Assembly (NCBI GenBank): GCA_037176725.1 | Contig: JAZBRS010000011.1 | Span: forward strand, 744,001 to 808,000 | Direction: 5' to 3' | DNA length: 64,000 nucleotides | Source: Posidonia oceanica | Lineage: Eukaryota > Streptophyta > Magnoliopsida > Alismatales > Posidoniaceae | Shown here: one piece after another, positions 34,557-44,943 of the stretch | Numbering within the stretch: position 1 is the stretch's first letter | Layout: each line of letters opens with the position of its first letter | The notes under the pieces: model-generated | Told to the model about the DNA's origin: nothing | The model's database searches: none | Seen by the model: only the letters and a program-made list of their open reading frames with translations | Made by a program: the position numbers and the translations under genes

Positions 34557-35511
34557 TTGATTGACTGTGCTTGTAGGAGGATTTTCTTTGGAGCTGCTGA
34601 TGCTGGTTCCTTCTTTGTGCAAGGTGTGCGCCAGGGTGAGCCTAAGCTTGTGATTTCTGCTATGAAGGCTTACAGGTCTTTGACTCAGGGATATGTAGGG
34701 TATCTTGCTAGTGTGGTTACCTCTACTTCTCCGGAGTCGGGTATTCACAACATATCTATCGTGTGTGAATATCCCGACGTTTTTCCTGATGATCTGCTTG
34801 GCATGCCACCTCATAGGGAAGTAGAGTTATTTATTGAGCTGACCCCGGGTAGTGGTGCTGTTGCGAAGAACCCTTACCGGATGGCACCTGCTGAATTGCG
34901 GGAGCTCAAGGCCCAGCTGCAGGAGTTGCTAGACAAGGGTTCATCAGCCCAAGTGTGTCTCCATGGGGAGTGCCTGTCATGTTCGTTCATAAGAAGGATG
35001 GTTCACTCTGATTGTGTTTAGACTACCGAATGTTGAACCAGATTACAGTGAAGAACAAGTATCCCTTGCCCCGTATTGAAGATCTGTTTGACTAGTTGCA
35101 GTCTGCTTCCGTCTTCTCGAAGATTGATCTGAGATCAGAATATCACTAGTTGAGGATCCATGATTCAGACATTCAGAAGACTGCCTTTCGGACGCGGTAT
35201 GGCCATTATGAGTTTACGATTATGCCATTCGGCTTAACCAACGCCCCTGCCTCATTCATGGAATTGATGAACCAAATCTTCAGGCCTTACTTAGACTAGT
35301 TTGTGGTGGTCTTCGTAGACGACATCTTGGTCTACTCTTCAGATAAGGAAGCTCATGCCCAACATCTGAGGGAGGTGCTGGATGTTCTGAGGCAGCACCA
35401 GTTGTACGCCAAGTTCTCCAAGTGCGAGTTCTGGTTGAGAGAGGTTATGTTCCTCGGCCACCTTATCTCTGGAGACGGCGTCAGAGTTGATCCTGCCAAG
35501 GTTGAGGTTGA
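34557..35511 (+). pseudogene. pol: Tekay-4 reverse transcriptase, 3'-truncated
   Basis: Linker [20 protein letters not shown] and [17 protein letters not shown] to about 34940, a frameshift, then the palm: [40 protein letters not shown] and [10 protein letters not shown] near 35312-35340, with stops at several Gln/Trp codons. The thumb [19 protein letters not shown] ends at DPAKVE, where LTR sequence begins. Confidence 0.88.
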
Positions 35512-35846
35512 TTATAAGGTTTATTGTGAACCTGGATTTGGGGTTTTGACCGGTTGTGCCGTATTCTAGTTTTATGCCGGTTTCTCGCGTGGTTTTTGCG
35601 AGGTGTGTGCTACGTGACGTTTTCTGGTCACTCACGTGTGCTTTGTGTGGTTTTCAGTTGCAGGTGCAGATGGTTAGCTGGTTTAGAGTCATAGTGCATA
35701 TAGTGGGAGTCACGTAGCTGTCCACTACAGATTCCTGGCATAAATTTTGTTGTTTAGCCCAATAGTTAACTGTTGATATAATAGTTAATTATGTTTTAAA
35801 TTTTGTTGGGCTTGGTTTTTGTACTGTTGCGATTGGGGTCATGACA
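35512..35846 (+). repeat. Tekay-4 3' LTR remnant
   Basis: 335 bp matching the last part of the 5' LTR (32467-32805): TTATAAGGTTTATTGTGAAC, G-box at 35633-35638, AGTGCATATAGTGGGAGTC, and end CATGACA, followed by the TSD. The start is a deletion junction with RT. Confidence 0.92.
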
Positions 35847-37291
35847 CATGGGTTTGGCAAAGGTTTTGGAAAGAGTTTTTCGGTGTTTTCTGTGTGTCGC
35901 AGAACAAAGATACTGGAGGGTTGTGTCGCCAGATCCAAGGGATGTGACGACATTCCTAGGTGGTCGGGCACGTCGCCTAGGTTGAAGTCCTAAGACTAAG
36001 AGTCTGAGGTAAGTGTTCGTCGGATCTTGGAGGTATGATACTCCTTGATTGTCGTTCATGTGGCTGAGGCTGAGGTCCACGGGTCGAGGTACCGACTGGA
36101 CTTAGAGGTATGACACTCCGCTTGTTTCAGGTGCCGAAGACTTAGAGTACTGACTGTACATAGTGTATCGTAGCAGCGGACCCAGGGGGTATGGGACCTC
36201 TGAGTAGCTGGGCATGATACCCTAGTTAGTACGGGTACTGAGACTGCTTTGTGTAGACTGAGCCTAGGGGTGAGGAGCCCCAGGGGTTTGGAGCACTGAG
36301 TTAGGACGTTGCGACGCACCCTGTGGTGTTTAGCCAGAGCGGTGTAGCACGTGCCCTGTTGCTGGTGGTGTCCTGTTGAGAGACAGGACAGGCTTTCCAG
36401 AGTGTGGTTGGCTTTTTGAGGCTTGTTGGCCAGGACGATTCACTCCTCTACAGGGTAGTAGACCGTGGCAGTGCAGGGTCACCGTGGTTGCGCCTCAGTG
36501 GACTGCTTGTGGCTAGGTGTCGGTCGCTTGGGCCCGAGTGACGACACAGTTTGTTTGTGTGTGTGGTTGACTGTGCTTGTCATTACGCCTGTGGGGTGTA
36601 GGTCCTGCGCTTGTGAAGCGCTTTGGTTTGGTTGAGTAGTGTCTCAGTGTTGGCTTTTGGTCTTTGTGATTGTTGTGCTGTGTGTGTGTTCTAGATGCAA
36701 TTGAGGGCATTCAGGCACGGTTAGTCATCTAGTCCACATAGAGAGTGTGTGTGGGACTAGATTGTGTGGTTTTGGACTTGATTTGGCAAGAGTGGCCATT
36801 TCAAGTGTGCATTATGGTTTTGAACTGAGCATGCATATGGTTTTAAAATGAAAGTGAAAAGTGATTTAAAGGCATGTTTTAAAGGCTTGCTTGTTGGGCA
36901 AAAGTGTGTGCCTTGTTGTGGCATCCAAGAGTGATGCCAGTGTTTGTTGCTTGTGGCGTAGTTACACCTGTTTCCTCGACGTTGTTTATCGAGCTGTTTG
37001 TGTGCGTAGGTGGGGTGTGTGCTGGGTGACCTCTTGAGTGGCCACTCATGTGTGTTTTGTTTTTTGTTTTTTGGCAGGTGCAGGATAGGAGCTGGAGTTG
37101 CTAGTGCATATAGGAGAGGAGTCACACTGCCACACATCAAGGGTTTTGGGTAAGTGAGTTATTTAAGTTTATTTTATTTCCGCTTTATAGTTACTATGAG
37201 AATTTAGATTTATTATTTAGGAATGCTAGTATATAAAATAAAAAAAATGGTAGCTAGGTTGAGAGGTAGTGCCCTGGGGCGGGTTGTTGCA

Positions 37292-37938
37292 CAAGACGTT
37301 TTGTGTAAACTGTATTGGAGGAAGAAAAAGGTAAGCGATGGGTCTTCCCAAGTTGATAGGAACTGCAAACAGGAGACGCAAATATAGCTCGTCCAGTGAC
37401 TGGTAGCTTATGAATGGAAAGCACCGAAGCCAAGAAGAGAGATTGGAGGCAATAGACTTTGCTTTTTGAGCATATTCCATCGTGGTCATAGAACCCTTCT
37501 TGAGGGAGAGAAGCTGTAGTTCAAGCTGGTTTATTCTAGCTTGAGGTTTGGAAGCAAAAGTTTTGGAAATGGTCGTCCACATGGAGAAGGACGTTTCATT
37601 ATCAATGGTTTGAGAGTGAACTGGGTAGTTAGAGAAGAGATGAGCCAACTGAATATCAGTTGATCAAGCTTACACCAATGAATGTAGTATGGATTGGGAG
37701 TACCATCAGGAAGCTGAGTGTAACATGGAGGAAGAGTGCCATCCACATAACCCATAAGATCATGAGCATGAAAGAAGGAAAGAAACTAAGAGTGCCAGAG
37801 AAGATAGTTATCTTTGTCAAGTTTGACATTGAGAAGGTGATGAATGTTGGAGAATTGAGCAAAGGAAGAAGATAAAGGTGAAGAGACACCAAGGACGGGA
37901 TAGGAGTTGATAGGAGGATTGGGTGGAGAGGAAGCCAT
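37292..37938 (-). pseudogene. gag: Copia-2 gag fused to integrase start
   Basis: Coding strand starts at ATG 37938 (MASSPPNPPINSYP) and has the copia Gag pattern: LDKDNYLLWHS, a stop where the family has Gln, then AHDLMGYVDGTLPP, NETSFSMWTTISKTFAS, INQLELQLLSLKKGSMTTME and YAQKAKSIASNL. Immediately after, in another frame, come words of the pre-integrase region (ASVLSIHKLPVTG, GKTHRLPFSSSN). The Gag C-terminus and protease are thus deleted. At 37292 the frame passes into the fragment at 27856-28161 across the inserted LTR. Confidence 0.85.
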
Positions 37939-37966
37939 GGAGGAGAAAAAAAACTCACAGGCACAA

Positions 37967-37977
37967 CTCTAATACCA
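37967..37977 (-). promoter_or_regulatory. Copia-2 primer-binding site
   Basis: Coding strand TGGTATTAGAG, one base from the canonical tRNA-iMet PBS (TGGTATCAGAG), about 30 bp before the gag ATG. Confidence 0.7.
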
Positions 37978-38046
37978 TCCAAGATCAAGAGACAAAGAGC
38001 AAAAGAATAGCCTCACACACACCGCTGTGTGTTTTGGCTGTAATGA

Positions 38047-38054
38047 TATTTATA
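38047..38054 (-). promoter_or_regulatory. TATA box of Copia-2 LTR
   Basis: Coding strand TATAAATA in CTGTATAAATATC, about 70 bp before the LTR-PBS border, a normal distance for a short R-U5 in copia LTRs. Confidence 0.45.
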
Positions 38055-38215
38055 CAGTAACTGTGTACATGACATTAGGGTTTGATGCTTGGAGAAGAAG
38101 AACAGTAACTGGGTACAATGTCATGAGCAAGAGGGTGGGACATATACTGACTAATGTACCATTTGTAATAGTGGCAGGTTAATAAGAAGGAATCACATAA
38201 GAAACCTTGATATTA

Positions 38216-40665
38216 TGTAACATCCAGGTCTTCTAGAACTAGCGGGTGTGGTTAGCATGGATTGCTGGCGCGGATTTCAGGCGTGGATTGCTAGCGCGGG
38301 GTGCAGTATTCAGAGATCAGGTATTTTTGCAAGGATGGCCTTGGAATTTCTATGGGATATTATTTGGATAAGACTAGGATTTGGTAACTAGTAATGTTAT
38401 GAGTTTCCATCTTTGGGCGTGATGGATTGGTGTTTATTCCTCTCTATCTTAAGTTTAGGAAGTTATTTGGAATATTTGTAGTTTGTTGGAAGGAGGAGGA
38501 GGTTTGCGCAATTTTCGCACGAAAATTTTGAATATAAGAGAGGGAGGAAACCAGAAGCTTCTCGGGCATGCACCACGCGTGCCATGCCCTACACCATTTT
38601 GGAACGGCATCTCTGAGCAGCCGCCAGGGCGGTGGAAGGATTGGAGGCCAAAGTTGGAGGTATGCAGAGTAGGAGGTGAAGAGGAGAAGAGGAGGATTTG
38701 CTGTGGCCATAAGCTTCGAGTTCGCAGTCCTCCTTGTTTGTTTGAGTTGGATTTAATAAAGTAGAGATTGAATGGTGTAGATTTGAATGGTGTGTTGATG
38801 ATGTAGTGATTTGGAGTTTTTAGAGAATTTTAATGAATTATTTGGGAATTTATTAGGGCATATGTTCCTATGCATGAGATATAGGCTTCATGGCTTTATG
38901 ATTTTATTCGTTGAGATTGGCATGTTAGATTCATGGGTTTTTAGTCTCCTATGATAGATTATACCTCATGCATGGTTTTTATAATTTTTCTAGATTTGTG
39001 GTGGCTTGTGTGAAGTGTAGTGAAGTTTTTAGAGCAGAGGAGTTCATGGGTTCTCTATTGGTTTTCTTCTTATTTGTGGGTCTGGCGAAGGTGCCAAGCG
39101 CGGGTTGTCAGCGACACATTCTGGCGACACTAGGAGGCAGAATTCGCTGACGTGCTTCATTGGCAGACTTTCCGGGCATTTCTGGCATCCAAGGGGCGCC
39201 TAGGGCGCCCAGGAGGTGCCCATTTGGTTGGATTTGGCCTGGAATTGGCCAGGCCCAATCCGTTTGAGATTGCCCTTTTGCTGTTGAAGTTTAGAATCTG
39301 GTTTTTGGTTTTATGGAGGGTTTTGTTGAATTAAAATAAATCTTATTCCTTAAGAGATTGATATTTTATAAAATACATTAGGGTAAGATAAGGATTAAAC
39401 CAATCATTAGGGATGAGTTAGGGATTGCCTAAAATGGATTAGCAAGACCCCACTTGAGCTAGGGTTTGAAATTAAAAAACTAAATAACCTAGAAATGCTA
39501 AGGTTTTCCCTAAATGGTATAGATGGACATTAAGGAATATGTTAATCTAGGATTAGATCTTGGCACTAGAACTTAGTGTTCTAGGTGCCGTTTGTGTGGG
39601 TGTTCGGTCTCGTAAGTACTTTGGAACTTTGGGACCAGTGCTTTGCTTGTGAGTGGTGCCGAGTGGGTGAACATTATACCCAGAAGATGCCTTTGTTTCT
39701 CTTTGGTGTGGTGTTTTGCAATGTGGTTCTAGGCTTGACAGCGGAACTGTCGAGGCCATGTTTTGAGCTGTGCTTTCAGCTCGTGGTTTTGTGTTGTGTT
39801 TGGTGCTACATTTTGAGGTATTTTGAGTTGTCTTTTAAGGATTTCGAAATGGTTATCGAAAAGAATTTTGAAAAGAAAATGCATGAGTTTAGCAAAGGTT
39901 TTTGAAAGAGTTTTCCAGTATTTTTTGAAAGGTTGGTTGTTTGTGTGGTTGTTGAGCTTTTGGCCGTGCCTGTGGGGCGTAGGTCTTGGGCTAGTGAGAC
40001 GCATTGGTTTGGCTGAGCAGTGTCTCAACGCTGGCTTTGTGTTTTGGTGTTTGTTGTATTGTTGTGTATGTTCTGAATGCTTTTGAGGGTATTCATACAT
40101 GGTTGGTTGTCTAGTCCGCTTTAGGAGTGTGACGGACCAGACCGTGTGTTTTGGGGCTTGATTTGGCTAGTGTGGTCATTTCAAATATGCATAAAGATTT
40201 TGAAAAGAGCATGCATATATGGTTTTGAAATGAAAAGAAAAAAGATGATTTCAAAGGCATGTTTTCAGTGGTTTGCTTTGTTTGGGCAATGATGTATGCC
40301 CTGTTGTAGAAGTGATGCCTGTGTTTGTTGCTTGTGGCATAGTTACGCCTGTTTCTTCGACGTTGTTTGTTGAGCTGTTTGTATGCGTAGGTGGGGTGTG
40401 TGCTGGGTGACCTATTCAGTGGTCACTCACGTGTGTTTTGTTTTTGTTTTTGGCAGGTGCAGGATAGGAGCTGGAATTGCTAGTGCACAGAGGAGAGGAG
40501 TCACACTGCCACACATCAAAGGTTCTAGGTAAGTGAGTTATTTAAGTTTATTTTATTTCTGCTTTATAGTTACTGTGAGAATTTAGATTCATTGTTTAGG
40601 GATGGTAGTATATAAAAAAAAAAGTGTTAGCTAGGTTGAGAGGTAACGACATTGGAGTCGTTACA
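38216..40665 (+). mobile_element. Solo LTR, family B, TSD tatta
   Basis: 2,450 bp, TGTAACATCCAGG ... GGAGTCGTTACA, flanked by perfect TATTA duplications (38211-38215 and 40666-40670). Plus orientation. G-box at 40428-40433, GTGCACAGAGGAGAGGAGTC near the end. It lacks roughly 700 bp that the 28162-37291 copy has between its TTTTCGGTGTTTT region and TGTAGGTC (35.9-36.6 kb), so it is an internally shorter variant. Confidence 0.93.
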
Positions 40666-40774
40666 TATTAGTATGCTATGTTAACTCTATTAAGAAACTT
40701 TCATATGAGTATTCTATGTTGACTCTATTAATGATGTCATTTGATTATGCAAATTTGGACCTATATAACTGACA

Positions 40775-41556
40775 CCAAGAATTATGATGCATTTTGGATT
40801 TGATTATGTAAATGCAAATTAAGATAATTGCTGATTGTTCAGTTTGATATTATATGTTTGTGATTTCTAATGTAAGGAGTATCCTTAACTCATTGGTGTG
40901 TTATACCACTGGTGATGTAGAGATGGACTAACCTTACATGAGGATCAATTTATTTGTGAGTGCATGCATATGGTGTCAGGATTTAGATGGTGGCATCTGA
41001 TTGACTACTTTGTACCCTCCCCAACTATGTGTTGAATATATAGTAGTTTCTTTTTTCTTGGTCTAAAACATGTAATAGTGATGTTGTTATCTATTTATCC
41101 AATCAATTGTTATATGTATAATAGTGATGGCTAGTTGAACTGTATAATAGTGACGGTTGTATAATAGTGATAGCCTTGCAGTACGCCTTGGCTAGTTGAA
41201 CTCCTAGGTGCCTATAGGCTGTTTGCTCAAGATCTTCATGCTTTTTTGCTAAGTTTCCAAGCCTACCGTCCACTCAAGATCTTCATGCTTTTCTTTTCTG
41301 CTAAGTTTCCAAGCCTGCCATAATAGTGATGTTGGCCTTGGAATGGGCCAACAAGTACATGAAGGTCGATGAGGCTGAGGAGATGAAACGATCAGTCGGA
41401 GCATTCCGATCGATAGTGAGAGAGAAGGAGCAGGCTACATCCTTGTTGCCACTAAGGACCTCTTGGGAGGAGAGAAGGCCACTATAGGTATTGACCGAAT
41501 GGATAGAGAATGTGTCATGGGTCACGCCAAGGTACTACAACTTCACCTCTCTCAAT
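40775..41556. other. Low-copy stretch with short duplications
   Basis: Contains a roughly 50-bp duplication (CTCAAGATCTTCATGCTTTT..GCTAAGTTTCCAAGCCT at 41226-41275 and 41273-41320) and five ATAATAGTGATG-like words between 41070 and 41335. A possible gag fragment at 41330-41540 is listed separately. Otherwise nothing is recognisable. Confidence 0.5.
41330..41540 (+). pseudogene. Possible Tat-type gag fragment
   Basis: Plus-strand words ALEWANKYMKVDEAEEMKR followed by a frame with LPLRTSWEERRPL and WIENVSWVTP. The first resembles the RAxKYINxEE helix found in Gag of Tat/Athila-type gypsy elements. Short and shifted, so tentative. It ends at the SIRE LTR. Confidence 0.3.
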
Positions 41557-42580
41557 TGTTAGAATTGAGAGGCTACTCTAGAGGGGAGTGAATAGAGTAT
41601 TTTAATTTTCTTCGTCTCGTAAAGTGATTTACTTAATGTAGCGATCCCCAGTATTCGCGATCGTCCATGCACGCTGCCAGAGCTCGCGTGCACCGATCGG
41701 AATCAGATTCACTATTGTGCGGGTGTGTCCGAGGAGGAAACTCGATTCAAAACACCGAAAACAGAGGCGAAAAGCCAAAGGGAAAAAGAAAGAAAGGACA
41801 AAAGGGAGTCGCCACCTAGTCTATTATCGGGAAGACGAGGAAAATCGGGGAAAAGCATAGAAAACAAGCAAATGAATGCAATGCTATGCAAAAATGGATG
41901 ACTCGTGCCAAAGACGATGGCAAAATGGTTATTGCGGGCCAGAGAAAGGGTAAGAACTCCTGTTACGTGCGGGGAAGGTGTTAGGCACCCCCGACACGCC
42001 CAAGAAGTCAATCTTTCTAGGCTAACTCGCTCGCATATGCCGGATGTCGACAATTGCTTGCCTTTGCTATACGTCCGTAAGCGGTAGATACCATGCTATG
42101 CTATGTATGCTTTAACTGCTTAAAGTGCCTAAATGCCATGTATGGAAATTAAACGTGCTGTCTATGTACTCAGCAGCGCTGCCAGTGTTCCGAACCGGGC
42201 GAACCCTAATTCGTAAGAACTCCAAGCAGTAAGCATCACTGCCCTAAATGCGAATGTAGGCGATAAAACAAAACGGCGAGGAAAACCATGCAATGTAAGC
42301 GACACGCAAGGGATAAAGCAAAAGCGGGTGCAGAAAATGATGTAGGTGCGGAAAACGATGCAAAAGCGCGGAGAACGATGCAAGCAAGTGATATGCAAGA
42401 GAGAAAGCAAAAGCGGGTCTGAGGCAAAAATCATGGGAAAGCGTGCAAGGCAAGGCGCAAAACCAAAACAGGGTGGCAGGCAGCGTGCACGGGTGTTACA
42501 GCATGCATCAGGAGCAATAAAACGCGGAAAATGACGAGCAAAGCAATCGGCATTTCAAAATCAAGTTCAACCAACTGCAA

Positions 42581-44943
42581 GCGTTGGACGTAGCAACTTC
42601 TGCGTCCAACGTTGGACGCTGGCATTGCTGGTGTCCAACACCTGCTGGAGGCAAACAGCATGCAATTTTTGAAAAAATGATGCATTCTAGCTATATGAAT
42701 GTGATGTAGATGCAGAGATGCAATAGAATGGGTGCATGACATGCAGAGCAATTAGGATATCAAAACAGAGAAAAGCTCAGAACAGGATGCAAGCAAAGAT
42801 CAGCATTTAAACAAGCAGGGCGTTGGACGCCTGATGGCATGGCGTCCAACGTTAGACCCCGAGAGACTGGCGTCCAACACAGGCCAAAGGACAGCATAGC
42901 AAATCAGCATACAGACGATGAACAAAATATGTATGCATGCATTTAGGCTACTGTAAGCAGGCATAGGCTAAACATGCAAGCATAGGATATGAAAAATCCA
43001 AGAAAAAATAGCATTTGCAACGCATGCAAGGAATAAAGCTCAACTAGAGCGTGGGACGCGAGCTAGACCTGCGTCCAACATTGGACGCGAGGAACAATAG
43101 CGTACAACGCACTGGGAGGCACAAACAAACAAAAAACCTACATAAAACTTGGATATAAGCTATAAAAGCTGAGGAGCAGTTGCTACGAAGGCTAAGCAAA
43201 CATACAAGCACAGAGATCATGCAAACAAAGGGATCAGAGCATCATGCAAGCACTTAAAACAAGAATAACTAAGCAGCGACGTAAGACGCTGGTAGCAGCA
43301 GCGTCCAACGTAGGACGCTGAAGCCCCCAGCGTCCAACACATGAAGGATGCAAACCTACCTGCAGAGGGGGAGCTCAGCCCTAAACCCCATTTAAACATG
43401 CATGCAAGCTACTGAGGACATGCCAGATCAAGAAAAAAGACTTATACCAAGCATATAATCCATGAGAAGCAAGTAAGAAAGAGTATGCATAGGAATAAAG
43501 GGGTAAAAACCCATGAAAATTAGTATGCAACTTGAGAGGAGACTAGCAAGCTTAAGCATGGTTGCCATAGGGGCCAGGCATCACTAAACATGCATGGATC
43601 ATGTATAAATCTCAAAAAGAAGCAAGATACAAGCGTGGCAGCAGATATAAGCTAGCAGATATGTAGGACGCTGGATGAACTAGCATCCAACGTTGGACGC
43701 GACTCACTCCAGCGTCCAACGTAGGCAGATAACAGAATGATCTAAAGCAAGCAATATTGATTCAAGATGGGATCAAAACATGAAAGCAGACATGGCACAG
43801 CATCTGTAAGCATGTAAGGAAAGCATGCAGGACGAACTCATAAAAGGCAAGCACAGCAGAGCATGGTAAGTTCCAAAGCAGAAGCAAAGAAAGACAAGGC
43901 ACAGCAGGGTGTTGGACGCGACTCCTGCCGCGTCCAACGTTGGACGCACCAGGCTGTGCGCCCAACAAGGCAAGAATCCTTTCGGCCAAGGACAGTGGCG
44001 TCCAACAAGGCAGGAATCCTTTCGGCCAAAGACAGTGGCCAAATCGACCAAAAACTTCAAACAAACTTGCTAGGGAGCAAGTGTGGCCGACGACAAGAAT
44101 GGTGGTATGCTTAGTGCCAGAAATAGGTGGGTGGATTGCTCCACCCACCTCCTCCTCCTCGCGGCCGGAAAGCCAAGGCGGGGAGGGGTGTGTGCTGTGC
44201 TAAAGGGCGTGGAAAGCATCTAGGAACATTCCTACACACATGCACGAGCTATGGGGATCGAGAGCCTACTTTGGCGCGGCCTGAAGTGGCTATTTGCATT
44301 CCTCGTCGGCGCTGCAGAAGGTGGCAGCCGGCGAACTCCGACGAGCTTGCAGAGCGCGTAGGAGGCACGGGAGAGGGAGCCGGAGGTCTGGGAGTGGAGG
44401 TGGGAGATCGCTCTTTGCTCTGGAGGTGGTGAATTCTCTCTTGGATGGGTGTGGTGTCCTCTGGAAGGGGGAGAAGTTGCTAGTTTTGTTGATGGGTTCA
44501 TGGGTTCGTGTGAAGAGAAGACAACGGCTTTTGGGCTGACTTTGGACTTATATTGCAGGCGATTGCAGGCGTGGCAAGGGCTGCTGTGAGTGGGGAATCC
44601 ACGAGGGATGTTAGGCGAAGGCATGGGGCTTGTCAGAAGGTCGAGGAAGTCTTGGTGGTGGCAGGTGGAGGCGGCCAAAGTCAGTGACCGCGGAGAGAGA
44701 GGAGGTCACGCTGGGGCGGAGGAGATAGCTTGGCAGGGCAGTTACTCGGCCTTGGCAACTAGTGGATGGCTTGGAGTGGTGAGTAAGTGGCCGAGGAGAC
44801 CGATAGTAAGTGTGTGCAGGCAGTGGAGTGGACGGGAGGTGAGCCAGAGGTGGCGAAGCAGCTGCTGCACCTCCCGAGTTGTTGGACACTAGTGCAGAGC
44901 GCGTCCAACGTTGGACGCTGCCCGTGCCAGCGTCCAACACGCC
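42581..44943. repeat. Seven interspersed double-palindrome units
   Basis: Units at about 42581-42642, 42820-42881, 43049-43112, 43276-43341, 43663-43725, 43910-43970 and 44880-44943. Each has the order GTTGGACGC, 11-14 bp, GCGTCCAACGTTGGACGC (18-bp perfect palindrome in units 1, 6 and 7, degenerate in others), about 12 bp, GCGTCCAACA. Start-to-start distances are 239, 229, 227, 387, 247 and 970 bp. The sequences between units are not visibly repeats of one another. Confidence 0.85.
43962..44039. repeat. Two-copy 39-40-bp tandem duplication
   Basis: CAACAAGGCAAGAATCCTTT and onward through CGGCCAAGGACAGTGGC is repeated once with two to three changes, next to palindromic unit 6. Confidence 0.75.

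Larger units (their letters stand above)
29972..35846 (+). mobile_element. Internally deleted Tekay element (Tekay-4), TSD catgg
   Basis: Plus-strand element flanked by perfect CATGG duplications (29967-29971 and 35847-35851). 5' LTR 29972-32805, PBS, gag, protease, RT, then a deletion that joins the RT frame after DPAKVE straight to the last 335 bp of the 3' LTR (35512-35846). Integrase, RNase H, chromodomain and most of the 3' LTR are gone. It sits inside a family B LTR and is therefore younger than it. Confidence 0.93.
28162..37291 (+). mobile_element. Family B LTR with nested Tekay-4
   Basis: Plus-strand LTR starting TGTAACATGCATG and ending GGGTTGTTGCA. The flanks caata (28157-28161) and caaga (37292-37296) agree at four of five bases, and the copia integrase frame continues across the site, which confirms a real insertion. 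The LTR is split at 29971/35847 by Tekay-4 and sums to about 3,250 bp. Near its end the G-box has decayed to CATGTG (about 37046-37051). Confidence 0.85.
37978..40774 (-). repeat. Putative Copia-2 5' LTR, split by solo LTR
   Basis: Sequence 37978-38215 directly upstream of the PBS on the coding strand looks like copia R-U5 (TATTCTTTTGCTCTTTGTC) with a TATA box. The B-family LTR 38216-40665 interrupts it. The LTR could resume after the TSD and start at TGTCAGTTATATAG (coding strand, 40774). That border is an inference from the TGTCA start alone. Confidence 0.35.

Noticed and set aside
42180..42230. tRNA-like GTTCCGAACCGGGCGAACCC block (also 60215-60236)
   Set aside because: No acceptor stem or anticodon arm can be drawn around it; it is a conserved piece of the Tat/Ogre-like LTR.
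44127..44940. Short GC-rich ORFs on both strands
   Set aside because: Within the Tat/Ogre-like LTR; no start context, domain or codon pattern, and overlapping frames on both strands.
42581..44943. CRISPR-like array of spaced palindromic repeats
   Set aside because: Plant retrotransposon context, irregular 230-970-bp spacing, long spacers, no cas genes.
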